From contig CAYYWL010000034.1 in the NCBI GenBank assembly GCA_964475135.1, positions 1 to 15,614 of the forward strand: a stretch of 15,614 bases of DNA, in the 5' to 3' direction. The notes under the pieces were generated by a model, which searched no databases, was not told where the DNA came from, and saw only the letters and a program-made list of their open reading frames with translations. The stretch's first letter is position 1. Every line of letters begins with the position of its first letter. The translations under genes were made by a program, and so were the position numbers. Positions 6,145 through 12,649 of the stretch are shown one piece after another. Origin of the DNA: TMED14 sp964475135. GTDB taxonomy: Bacteria > Bacteroidota > Bacteroidia > Flavobacteriales > Schleiferiaceae.

Positions 6145-7246
6145 ACTCACGGAATACGCTGCAGCTGCGCGGGAACTACTTGTCCACGCTCAATCCGAAC
6201 TCGGGACCAAGGCCTCAATGGCCCACCTCGCCAACTATCAGGCGGTCTTTTGCCGAGATTCTGTGGTGGTCGGACTTTTGGGCATTGATGAAGGTGACAC
6301 AGACCTCATTGACGGACTGATTCGAAGCCTCACCACCCTTCGCAACCATCAGGGACCGCAGGGCCAAATTCCGTCCAACGTGCGCGTTGAAGGAGGCCAA
6401 ACGACAGTGAGCTTTGGCAAACTATCACCAAAACTCGACTCCGTGTCCTGGTACATCCTAGGCTGTGCGCGACTCGTCGCGAATGGCCACAGTAGCCCGA
6501 CACAATGGCTTCCGAGCGTGCGCGCGGCCGCCGACCTGCTTGAAGCGCTGGAATACAACCAACGGCACCTTCTCTACATTCCGCGTGGCGGAAACTGGGC
6601 TGATGAATTCCTCACCGAGGGCTATACCCTATTTGACCAAGCACTGCGATGCTGGGCCTTACGCGAAGCGTCCGAGGCCTTTAACCAACCTCGTTGGGCG
6701 ACGAAATCCGAACAGATTGCTCACCTCATACTGGGCCATTATCCGCTCGAAACAGGGTTTTTTGCTTCATCTCTACTCCCGGGAGCTGTCGATCGCCGCA
6801 TCGACCTTGCCGCCCACTGCATGCTTGCCATGGCCCTTCCTCGAGGAACCAAATCTGTTGCCCTCGCCCTCAAGACGTTGTGCGACCAGTTCCTTGGCCA
6901 GGATCAACTTCCGCCTGCATTTTGGCCCATTATTCAGCCCGACGACTCCCGATGGCCCGAACTCGAAGGGTTCCACCTTTTTGGCATGAAAAATCGCCCC
7001 CACCACTACCACAATGGGGGGATTTGGTGGGTATGGTTGGGTTGGCTGGGGCTGGGGCTCCAAAAGCACGGTCTAGAAACCAACTCGCTCGTACACCTCG
7101 CGGAACGCACCATCAACCAGCTGCCCGAGTTCGACTTTGAAGAGTACCTCAATTCTGAAACGCTCGAACCCGGAGGCACCCCAAAACTCTGCTTTACGGC
7201 AGTCGGAATTCGAATTATCCATCAACTAAGTACACCCACTTCGTGA
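6134..7246 (+). CDS. Compact GH100-like (invertase-type) glycosidase
   Basis: 370 residues without a signal peptide, so cytoplasmic. The pattern resembles the (alpha/alpha)6-barrel of alkaline/neutral invertases (GH100) and their GH15/GH63/GDE relatives: 'NYQAVFCRDSVVVGLLGIDE' (34-53), 'GQIPSNV' (77-83), 'SFGKLSPKLDSVSWYILG' (93-110), 'GGNWADEF' (152-159) and 'NRPHHYHNGGIWWVWLGWL' (287-305). By analogy with GH100, Asp102 in 'LDSVSWY' is the candidate acid and a Glu near 277-278 the candidate base; this is family-based inference. It is shorter than characterised GH100 enzymes (about 450-470). It begins inside the MFS gene, and its TGA overlaps the GTG start of the kinase. It probably hydrolyses the imported sugar. 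Automated annotation may call it amylo-alpha-1,6-glucosidase-like instead. Confidence 0.7.
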   Translation: MFAKLTEYAAAARELLVHAQSELGTKASMAHLANYQAVFCRDSVVVGLLGIDEGDTDLIDGLIRSLTTLRNHQGPQGQIPSNVRVEGGQTTVSFGKLSPKLDSVSWYILGCARLVANGHSSPTQWLPSVRAAADLLEALEYNQRHLLYIPRGGNWADEFLTEGYTLFDQALRCWALREASEAFNQPRWATKSEQIAHLILGHYPLETGFFASSLLPGAVDRRIDLAAHCMLAMALPRGTKSVALALKTLCDQFLGQDQLPPAFWPIIQPDDSRWPELEGFHLFGMKNRPHHYHNGGIWWVWLGWLGLGLQKHGLETNSLVHLAERTINQLPEFDFEEYLNSETLEPGGTPKLCFTAVGIRIIHQLSTPTS

Positions 7247-7887
7247 ACGAACCGCTTCACATTGGCTCCGACGTACACCAAGCCGCTGAACAACTTTTGG
7301 AGGTGGTTCCGCACCAAGCCGGCACACGGACGGTTATTGCCGTGGGTGGCGAATCAGGTAGTGGCAAGTCGACCACTGCCATCGCGCTCCGCACTACCTT
7401 TTTGGATCGCGGAATTTCGTCTGTCGTACTTCACCTTGACGGGTACTTTAAACTTCCGCCCCGAGAGAACCACCTCGAGCGCACCAAATCCAAAGATTGG
7501 ATCGGGTTGAGCGAAGTGCGATTGGATCTTTTGCAAGCGCACCTTGATGCATTTAAATCAGGAGCGCAATCCTTGTCTGTTCCGGTCGTCGACTACCTCG
7601 CGAACCGCATTGACGACCGTGAGGTGCCGCTCAACGGCGTCGAGGTACTCATCATCGAAGGCACGTATGCCCTCTACCTTGAGCACTTCGAGGTCGGTAT
7701 CCTCATGCCACGTGACTACACACAAACGCAACGCGTTCGCCAAGCGCGAACGAGAGAAACCTACAGCCCATTTGTCGAAGAAGTATTAGCGATCGAGCAC
7801 CAATTGGTGCGCAGCAGCCACAGCCGGGCACATTGGATGGTCGACGATAAGTACGTTGTCCACGCCAATCAAGGCAATCACAAATGA
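7243..7887 (+). CDS. Uridine-kinase/phosphoribulokinase-like P-loop kinase
   Basis: 214 residues starting at GTG 7243. GTGA overlaps the TGA of the glycosidase, which decides the start. Residues 35-44 (GGESGSGKST) are a perfect Walker A. 'VVLHLDGYFKLPPRE' (61-75) matches the PRK/uridine-kinase segment in which an Asp-x-Tyr contacts the acceptor substrate. 'VEVLIIEGTYALYL' (133-146) is the Walker B-like strand, and 'RVRQARTRE' (164-172) supplies arginines in the lid position. These features place it in the uridine kinase/PRK/PanK-like group, which phosphorylates hydroxyls of nucleosides, pantothenate or sugars. Its position as the last gene of a sugar locus suggests that it phosphorylates a monosaccharide or derivative released by the glycosidase. 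That is inference; a bona fide uridine kinase is less likely because the nucleoside-binding C-terminal part looks different. Confidence 0.75.
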   Translation: MNEPLHIGSDVHQAAEQLLEVVPHQAGTRTVIAVGGESGSGKSTTAIALRTTFLDRGISSVVLHLDGYFKLPPRENHLERTKSKDWIGLSEVRLDLLQAHLDAFKSGAQSLSVPVVDYLANRIDDREVPLNGVEVLIIEGTYALYLEHFEVGILMPRDYTQTQRVRQARTRETYSPFVEEVLAIEHQLVRSSHSRAHWMVDDKYVVHANQGNHK

Positions 7888-7982
7888 GCTATACTATCAT
7901 TAATAAATCAAATGCACCCACATTGATTCATAAATGAAACCCCCTGCTCCTGAAGCGGACTTTTGTAGCAAATTCTACGAAT

Positions 7983-9419
7983 ATGGCACGCATTACAGTC
8001 GCTCACGGGGACGGCATTGGTCCCGAAATCATGGACGCAACCCTGCGCATCCTCAAGGCCGCAGGAGCCCAACTCGAAATCGACGAAATCGAAGTCGGTG
8101 AAAAACTTTACCTCTCGGGCAACAGCGCAGGAATCCACCCCGAATCGTGGGAAATCATTCGCCGCAACAAGGTGTTCTTGAAGGCGCCGATCACTACACC
8201 TCAAGGGGGTGGCTACAAAAGCTTGAATGTCAGCACCCGCAAGTTCCTTGGGCTGTTTGCCAACGTGCGCCCCTGCGTCAGCCTTCATCCCTACGTGACT
8301 ACTAAGCATCCAATCATGGATGTGGTAATTGTTCGCGAAAACGAAGAAGATTTGTATGCCGGAATCGAGCACCAGCAAACCGACGAAGTCGTGCAGTGCC
8401 TCAAGCTGATTAGCCGTCCAGGTTGCGAGCGCATTGTGCGCTACGCCTTCGAGTACGCCCGCACCCAGGGCCGCAAAAAGGTCACGTGCTTCACCAAAGA
8501 CAACATTATGAAGCAGACTGACGGACTGTTTCACCAAGTTTTTGACGAAATCGCGGCCGAATACCCCGAAATCGAGAACGAACACTGGATTGTGGACATC
8601 GGAGCCGCTAAGCTCGCCGATACTCCCGAGGCATTTGACGTGATTGTCATGCCCAACCTCTATGGAGACGTGCTGTCGGACGTGGCTGCGCAAATCACGG
8701 GTAGCGTCGGACTTGCCGGATCCTCCAACATCGGTAGCGAATGTGCGATGTTTGAGGCGATCCACGGTTCCGCACCGCGCCGCGCCGGCCAAAACGTCGC
8801 CAACCCGTCGGGCCTTTTGCACGGAGCCATTCTGATGCTGAACCACCTCGGCCAATACGATGTTGCTGAACGCGTGCACAATGCGTGGCTCAAGACCCTC
8901 GAGGACGGAACCCACACGTACGACATCTTCACCGAAGGCCTGAGCCGCGAAAAGGTCGGAACCCGCGAGTTTGCCGACGCCGTCATCGCCAACCTTGGCC
9001 AGGAACCCAGCCAACTCAAAGCCGTGCGCTACCGCGGTGACTCGAAGATTCAGGTTCCGAAGTACGAGCGCAAAACGCCCAAAACCAAAGAATTGGAGGG
9101 CGTAGACCTCTTTGTGCACTGGCACGGAACCGAAGCAGATGCCTTGGCTCCTCTAATCCAGGCCATCAACTGCGACGACGCTGCACTGAGCATGATTACG
9201 AACCGCGGAATCAAGGTTTGGCCCGACGGCTTCCCCGAAACGTTTTGCACCGACCACTGGCGCTGCCGCTTCAAGAACCCCAAGGGAGGAATGATGCCCA
9301 AAGAGCGCATCGTCAACCTCTTGAAGGCTGCCGAAGCCCACGGAATCGACGTGGTCAAAACCGAGAACCTGTACCGCTTTGACGGAACCCCGAGCTACTC
9401 GCTCGGTCAGGGCCAGTAA
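7983..9419 (+). CDS. icd: Isocitrate dehydrogenase with C-terminal extension
   Basis: 478 residues, the length of the Thermus/Rickettsia-type IDH rather than the 410-residue E. coli type. Motifs in order: 'GDGIGPEIM' (9-17), 'GGGYKSLNVSTRKFLGLFAN' with the substrate Ser and Arg, 'VRENEEDLYAGIEHQQ', 'KDNIMKQTDGLF' (catalytic Lys region), 'IVDIGAAKLADTPEAFDVIV', and 'NLYGDVLSDVAAQITGSVG' with the metal-binding Asp residues. After 'FEAIHGSAPRRAGQNVANPS' comes an extra domain of about 140 residues beginning near 'VDLFVHWHGTEADALAPLI'. It oxidatively decarboxylates isocitrate to 2-oxoglutarate in the TCA cycle. The cofactor is uncertain: the residues after HGSAP are Arg-Arg, not the Lys-Tyr of E. 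coli NADP-IDH. A 95-nt AT-rich gap separates it from the kinase gene, so it probably has its own promoter, though I see no clean TAnnTTTG. Confidence 0.93.
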   Translation: MARITVAHGDGIGPEIMDATLRILKAAGAQLEIDEIEVGEKLYLSGNSAGIHPESWEIIRRNKVFLKAPITTPQGGGYKSLNVSTRKFLGLFANVRPCVSLHPYVTTKHPIMDVVIVRENEEDLYAGIEHQQTDEVVQCLKLISRPGCERIVRYAFEYARTQGRKKVTCFTKDNIMKQTDGLFHQVFDEIAAEYPEIENEHWIVDIGAAKLADTPEAFDVIVMPNLYGDVLSDVAAQITGSVGLAGSSNIGSECAMFEAIHGSAPRRAGQNVANPSGLLHGAILMLNHLGQYDVAERVHNAWLKTLEDGTHTYDIFTEGLSREKVGTREFADAVIANLGQEPSQLKAVRYRGDSKIQVPKYERKTPKTKELEGVDLFVHWHGTEADALAPLIQAINCDDAALSMITNRGIKVWPDGFPETFCTDHWRCRFKNPKGGMMPKERIVNLLKAAEAHGIDVVKTENLYRFDGTPSYSLGQGQ

Positions 9420-9422
9420 GCC

Positions 9423-9632
9423 GTGCAGCTGTCACTGACGAGCGCGCTCTGTTTGGCTGCAGCCCTTGCCGCAACCTTCGGAGCCTTTACCCTAAACGAC
9501 AAGGCCGAGGCCACACTGGCCTCGGCCCTTGCCGTAGGATTACTTCTAGTGACCCTGAGGTTGGCAGGATCCCGCGAATTCGCGCAGCACGACGAGACCC
9601 GTGAGGAACCTCATCGCGACCTCAAGGATTGA
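9423..9632 (+). CDS. Hypothetical 69-residue membrane protein
   Basis: An open frame from GTG 9423, 3 nt after the icd stop. It would encode two hydrophobic segments (about 5-23 and 32-47) separated by a charged turn (NDKAEA), then a hydrophilic tail (about 48-69). I recognise no family. The end overlaps the convergent SPFH gene by 11 nt. Against its being a gene: a perfect 11-bp hairpin (9503-9527) sits inside it and could be the icd 3' end, and the start is GTG. For it: the clean two-helix hydropathy and tight coupling to icd. Comparison with related genomes for synonymous-site conservation would decide. Confidence 0.45.
   Translation: MQLSLTSALCLAAALAATFGAFTLNDKAEATLASALAVGLLLVTLRLAGSREFAQHDETREEPHRDLKD
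9503..9527 (+). terminator. Strong hairpin downstream of icd, inside the small ORF
   Basis: GGCCGAGGCCA (9503-9513) and TGGCCTCGGCC (9517-9527) form a perfect 11-bp stem with a CAC loop. It is flanked by AA and CTT but has no real T-run, so termination is only a possibility; 3'-end protection is another. Confidence 0.45.
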
Positions 9633-10392
9633 GGATGAAGTCCTTACCTCCGCCCACAATCACCTTGGCGTTGGGAGACTTCGACAGCTCACGGTAGGCC
9701 TCAATCGTCTTGTACTGAATTATTTGCGGAGTCAGCCCCTCTGAAATAATCTTGTTGGCGTCGCGAATGCCCTCAGCTTCAATGATGCGGCGGTCAGCCT
9801 CTTGACGTTCGCGCTGCAGTACAAATTCCATGCGCTGGGCCTCTTGCTCGGCCTGAAGCTTTTCTTCAATTGCGCGGTAGAGTCCGGCCGGAAGCTTAAT
9901 GCTCTTCATCAGGACGGCCTCAATCACAAATCCGCGGTCCTCAAGAAGACCCATCATGCTCTTTTTGATGGCGGTCTCGATTCCGAGGCGGTTGCCCGTG
10001 TGCATGTCTTTGGCCATAAAGCCTGCAGTCACGTCCGCTGCTGCGGCGCGAAAGACGGGCAAAATCATGGACATCTCGTAGTCGGGGCCAATGCTTCCCA
10101 CCACGTCGGTCGCACGGCGCTGGTCGATGTGGTAGAGGATCGAAATTTCGGCTCCGACATTCAACCCCTCTTTGGACGGCAAGTCGAGCTTGACCTCGAG
10201 GTTGGTGGTTCGGGTCGGAACCTGAATAATCGTCGTCAAAAACGGATTGTACAAGCGCGGCCCAGGCTGAACCTCGCGCTTGCTGATCTTTCCGAGCGTG
10301 CGCTTGACGCCCACGTCTCCTTGGCGAACTACGGTACAGGAACTCAGGGCGATTCCCGCAACCGCTAACCATAACATATTCTTTGTGTTCAT
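9622..10392 (-). CDS. SPFH/prohibitin-like lipoprotein
   Basis: 256 residues from the ATG at 10392. This start gives a lipoprotein signal (hydrophobic MLWLAVAGIALSSC, lipobox Cys19), whereas the upstream in-frame start would place 35 unlikely residues before it. From about 25 to 205 it is a band-7/SPFH domain: 'GDVGVKRTLGKISKREVQPG', 'RTTNLEVKLDLPSKEGLNV', 'VFRAAAADVTAGFMAKDMHT' and 'EDRGFVIEAVLMKSIKLPA'. A charged coiled-coil helix (about 185-225, rich in Glu/Gln/Arg) follows, then 'IQYKTIEAYRELSKSPNAKV' and a short conserved tail. SPFH proteins oligomerise at membranes and organise proteases or lipid domains. Here the anchor is lipid, probably periplasm-facing. It is transcribed divergently from the coiled-coil membrane protein at 10509 and converges on the small ORF after icd. 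Confidence 0.88.
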   Translation of the reverse strand: MNTKNMLWLAVAGIALSSCTVVRQGDVGVKRTLGKISKREVQPGPRLYNPFLTTIIQVPTRTTNLEVKLDLPSKEGLNVGAEISILYHIDQRRATDVVGSIGPDYEMSMILPVFRAAAADVTAGFMAKDMHTGNRLGIETAIKKSMMGLLEDRGFVIEAVLMKSIKLPAGLYRAIEEKLQAEQEAQRMEFVLQRERQEADRRIIEAEGIRDANKIISEGLTPQIIQYKTIEAYRELSKSPNAKVIVGGGKDFILNP

Positions 10393-10508
10393 ACCTTTAA
10401 GTGTTTGCTTCACTCGGGCAAAATCTCTGCCCAACTTTGATGCATTAGAACATTTTATGACGTTTATAAAGCCTTTAGCGCGATGTGCGCGGGCCAATTC
10501 CCAAAATC

Positions 10509-10895
10509 ATGAATCAATCCCTTATTGAACGCGGCCTCATGCTGCTCGGAGCCCTTCTCATTTTACTTTTTGCTTTGGGTTTTGTAGTCCCCGCGATTGG
10601 CGCATGGCAGTCAGAAATCCGCATTATGGTCGTCGTGGGGGTTGTACTCTATGCCGCCTACAGTTTTTGGACACAGACTAAAGATGCCAAAGATTTGGCC
10701 GCCAAAGCGAGCGAAGCAGCCAAATGGCGCCACGAAGCCGAACAGCTGCGTAGTACACTAAACCAGCTACAAAACGAGTTACGAGAAGCCAACGACGCTT
10801 TTAAAATGGCCGAAACCGCCAAAAAGAAGGCTCAAACCGAGCTCAAAAAGGCCCAAGAGGCACTTGAGGAATGCCAATCGACCAAGGAGGCTTAA
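10509..10895 (+). CDS. Membrane protein with C-terminal coiled coil, unknown function
   Basis: 128 residues from ATG 10509. The in-frame ATG at 10485 adds only 8 residues (MRGPIPKI) with no hydrophobic or family support. Two hydrophobic helices (about 9-32 and 38-55) are followed by a long Ala/Glu/Lys-rich amphipathic helix (about 60-122: 'AKDLAAKASEAAKWRHEAEQ', 'KKAQTELKKAQEALEE'), a likely coiled coil on the cytoplasmic side. I do not recognise a family. Its divergent placement next to the SPFH lipoprotein gene, with 116 nt between start codons, allows a shared function in membrane organisation, but this rests only on context. It is convergent with tRNA-Arg, sharing the hairpin at 10914-10937. 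Confidence 0.8.
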   Translation: MNQSLIERGLMLLGALLILLFALGFVVPAIGAWQSEIRIMVVVGVVLYAAYSFWTQTKDAKDLAAKASEAAKWRHEAEQLRSTLNQLQNELREANDAFKMAETAKKKAQTELKKAQEALEECQSTKEA

Positions 10896-10907
10896 TCGTT
10901 TAGGGCA

Positions 10908-10937
10908 CAAAAAAACCCGCCGCTCGCGCGGCGGGTT
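10908..10937 (-). terminator. Terminator of tRNA-Arg (possibly bidirectional)
   Basis: AACCCGCCGC (10914-10923) and GCGGCGGGTT (10928-10937) form a perfect 10-bp stem with a TCGC loop. On the minus strand it is followed by a run of T (complement of A 10909-10915). It also lies 18 nt after the stop of the convergent plus-strand gene. Confidence 0.8.
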
Positions 10938-10948
10938 CATCCCTGGTG

Positions 10949-11020
10949 TGGCCCTGGCAGGAATCGAACCTGCATCTTAGGCTCCGGAAACCCACATACT
11001 ATCCATTGTACTACAGAGCC
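10949..11020 (-). tRNA. tRNA-Arg (anticodon CCG)
   Basis: Read on the minus strand, the acceptor GGCTCTG pairs with CAGGGCC (one G:U), the D arm is GTAC/GTAT, the anticodon loop is TTCCGGA with anticodon CCG, and the T arm is GCAGG-TTCGATT-CCTGC. It is 72 nt with no encoded CCA (CAC follows the discriminator A). It begins 3 nt after the stop codon of the hydroxylase-superfamily gene and is followed by an intrinsic terminator. Confidence 0.93.
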
Positions 11021-11023
11021 ATC

Positions 11024-12040
11024 CTAGAGCTCAGCGCGCTGTGCTTTTGCTCGGGGCGGCAAAGGTACAATACCGCTGGCGACTAAAATTCCGCCAAAGG
11101 CAATGGCGAAGGCGACCCAAAACGGAAGCAGTTGCGACCCCGTCAGAAAAAATCCACCGAGAAAAACCCCAAAACCCACGAGCAAGCGAACGGGTGTGTA
11201 GCGAACAGGTAGCCGGTATAGGTGCGGCATTTCGGCCGGCTGGTGCTCGGGGCCAGCGAAGAGGAGGCGTAGTGCAGTTCTGAAGGGGAAGTCGCGAAAG
11301 TTCTGAATCAGACGGGCCGCATAAAACGAGCTCACATAAAAGGGGTCGCGCTGCTCGATGGGCTTGGTGAGACCATAGGTGACGGGCTCGCGTCCGTCGT
11401 GGTAACTGCCAAACATTCGGTCCCAAATGGTCAACATGCCTCCGTAGTTCTTGTCGAGGTGAGCGCGGGCAGATGAGTGGTGGATCTGGTGGTAGCGAGG
11501 CGTAACGATGAAGCGCTCGAGGCCCACCCAAGCAGGCCATAGTTCACTGTGCAGCAAGGCCTGATAAAATCCGTTGATGATGTTTGCAAGGACAATGTAC
11601 TCGGGCTCGATTCCGAAGAGCACCAGCGGGCTGTACACGAGGACCCGCACAAAATAGCCCAACGGAGAGTTCGCGAAGTTGACACTCAGATTATACTCCT
11701 CGGGTTGGTGGTGCACGAGGTGGGCCACCCACACGATACTGACCCGGTGCGAAATGCGGTGGTAGATGTACCAAAAGAGGTCCACGCCAATAAACGCGGC
11801 GAGAAAGTTGAGCCAACCCGGCTGAATTGAGTCGAGAATCCGCAATCCAAGCATTTCGGTGGTGAGCCAGAGTCCAAAGCTGAGGGACAGCAATGCAAAA
11901 AGTCGCTCGATCATTCCCAAACTTAGGTTGAGTGCCGTTTGGCTAAAATTTACGCTCCGTCCGTGGGCACGCAAAAGCAACCACTCGACACCAAAGGTCA
12001 CGAGTCCAAAAACGATAACGAGGGAGTCGGTCCAGTGCAT
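11024..12040 (-). CDS. Fatty-acid hydroxylase/sterol desaturase superfamily enzyme (AGMO-like)
   Basis: 338 residues. It is an integral membrane di-iron enzyme judging by the histidine clusters HRISH (94-98), HLVHH (107-111), a lone His164 in 'ALLHSE', and HQIHH (184-188). These lie among four or more hydrophobic helices and are followed by 'DKNYGGMLTIWDRMFGSYHD', the signature of the fatty acid hydroxylase superfamily. The layout and length, with an extra C-terminal membrane segment, resemble bacterial relatives of alkylglycerol monooxygenase more than C-4 sterol methyl oxidase. A role in hydroxylating a lipid is likely; the substrate is unknown. tRNA-Arg lies 3 nt downstream on the same strand, so some transcripts probably include both and would be cut by tRNA processing. 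A terminator (12091-12115) isolates it from the lipoprotein gene upstream. Confidence 0.88.
   Translation of the reverse strand: MHWTDSLVIVFGLVTFGVEWLLLRAHGRSVNFSQTALNLSLGMIERLFALLSLSFGLWLTTEMLGLRILDSIQPGWLNFLAAFIGVDLFWYIYHRISHRVSIVWVAHLVHHQPEEYNLSVNFANSPLGYFVRVLVYSPLVLFGIEPEYIVLANIINGFYQALLHSELWPAWVGLERFIVTPRYHQIHHSSARAHLDKNYGGMLTIWDRMFGSYHDGREPVTYGLTKPIEQRDPFYVSSFYAARLIQNFRDFPFRTALRLLFAGPEHQPAEMPHLYRLPVRYTPVRLLVGFGVFLGGFFLTGSQLLPFWVAFAIAFGGILVASGIVPLPPRAKAQRAEL
11059..11066 (-). promoter_or_regulatory. Candidate internal -7 box for tRNA-Arg
   Basis: TACCTTTG on the minus strand, identical to the -7 box of the initiator tRNA, lies in the last codons of the upstream gene, 38 nt before the tRNA. 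The matching -33 region is only TTTT (11087-11084), so the support is moderate. Confidence 0.4.
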
Positions 12041-12086
12041 ACGTATACCTGTGAAAATTGCATGCCAAATCTTCGGATTGGGGCAT

Positions 12087-12115
12087 AAAAAACCCAGGCA
12101 AAATTTGCCTGGGTT
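12087..12115 (-). terminator. Terminator of the TBDT-lipoprotein operon
   Basis: AACCCAGGCAAA (12091-12102) and TTTGCCTGGGTT (12104-12115) form a nearly uninterrupted inverted repeat. On the minus strand it is followed by a T-run (complement of A 12087-12092). It lies 36 nt after the lipoprotein stop. Confidence 0.85.
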
Positions 12116-12150
12116 CTGCGCCGTGGCGGCGAAAATTGAAAGATCTTGAC

Positions 12151-12645
12151 TTACTGCTGCTTGGCGAAGCTGAACTCGAGGTTAAGAGTGCCTTCGGCGG
12201 GTGTCGTAATGTCAGTAGTCGTGCGGAGGCGAATGGCCGACTCAAGGATGCTGAGGACTTCGTAGCGGGTAATGGTTCCGTCGGTAGCCGTAATAATAAC
12301 CGAATCGGGAGCGACGCCGTTGCCGGATTTGGCAAGCCAGGTTCCGTTGCCGGACTGCTGCCATGGGAAGGGGATGGTCAGCGCGCCGGCCACCACGTCG
12401 AGCTGGGCGTCGATGGCGTAGTTGACGCTGTTGGGTTCCTGAACCATGGTGAAGAGCGAAGTCGCCGCAATGGACTGGTCGCTGGCCACAATGGGTGTTA
12501 CGCCGATGGTTGGAATGTTCACGGTTCCAGCCGCCGTGATATCGTTCACGAGCCAAGTTCCTTCAAGTCGGTCGGCAAGGGTTGGTTCTTTTTTGCACGA
12601 GGCAAGAGCGAGGGCGGACACCGCCACGAGGAGTAGTTTGTTCAT
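12151..12645 (-). CDS. Small lipoprotein, lipocalin-like, TBDT partner candidate
   Basis: 164 residues. The N-terminus 'MNKLLLVAVSALALASCKKE' is a signal II peptide with lipobox Cys17 followed by Lys-Lys, so it is a lipidated envelope protein. The mature part opens with 'LADRLEGTWLVNDI', reminiscent of the 'L.G.W.l' start of Bacteroidota lipocalin-like/DUF proteins, and then is predominantly Thr/Ile/Val-rich strand-like sequence ('SVIITATDGTITRYEVLS'), consistent with a small beta-barrel or sandwich. I cannot assign a family with certainty. Its ATG lies 4 nt after the receptor stop, so the two are one operon. It may bind the receptor's ligand at the surface or in the periplasm, or simply be co-regulated. 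Confidence 0.8.
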   Translation of the reverse strand: MNKLLLVAVSALALASCKKEPTLADRLEGTWLVNDITAAGTVNIPTIGVTPIVASDQSIAATSLFTMVQEPNSVNYAIDAQLDVVAGALTIPFPWQQSGNGTWLAKSGNGVAPDSVIITATDGTITRYEVLSILESAIRLRTTTDITTPAEGTLNLEFSFAKQQ

Positions 12646-12649
12646 GGGT

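Noticed and set aside
7905..7930. Imperfect inverted repeat (AATCAAATG ... CATTGATT) between the kinase gene and icd
   Set aside because: The stem is short, bulged and AT-rich, with no clear T-tract; too weak for a terminator or operator.
7908..9125. 405-codon open frame on the minus strand opposite icd
   Set aside because: The plus strand encodes an unmistakable isocitrate dehydrogenase over the same bases. The antisense translation has no recognisable motif and is a by-product of GC-biased codons.
9573..9584. CGCGAATTCGCG perfect 12-bp palindrome
   Set aside because: It lies inside the 3' end of the small ORF with no promoter, second copy or regulator nearby. A chance palindrome containing an EcoRI site is the simplest reading.
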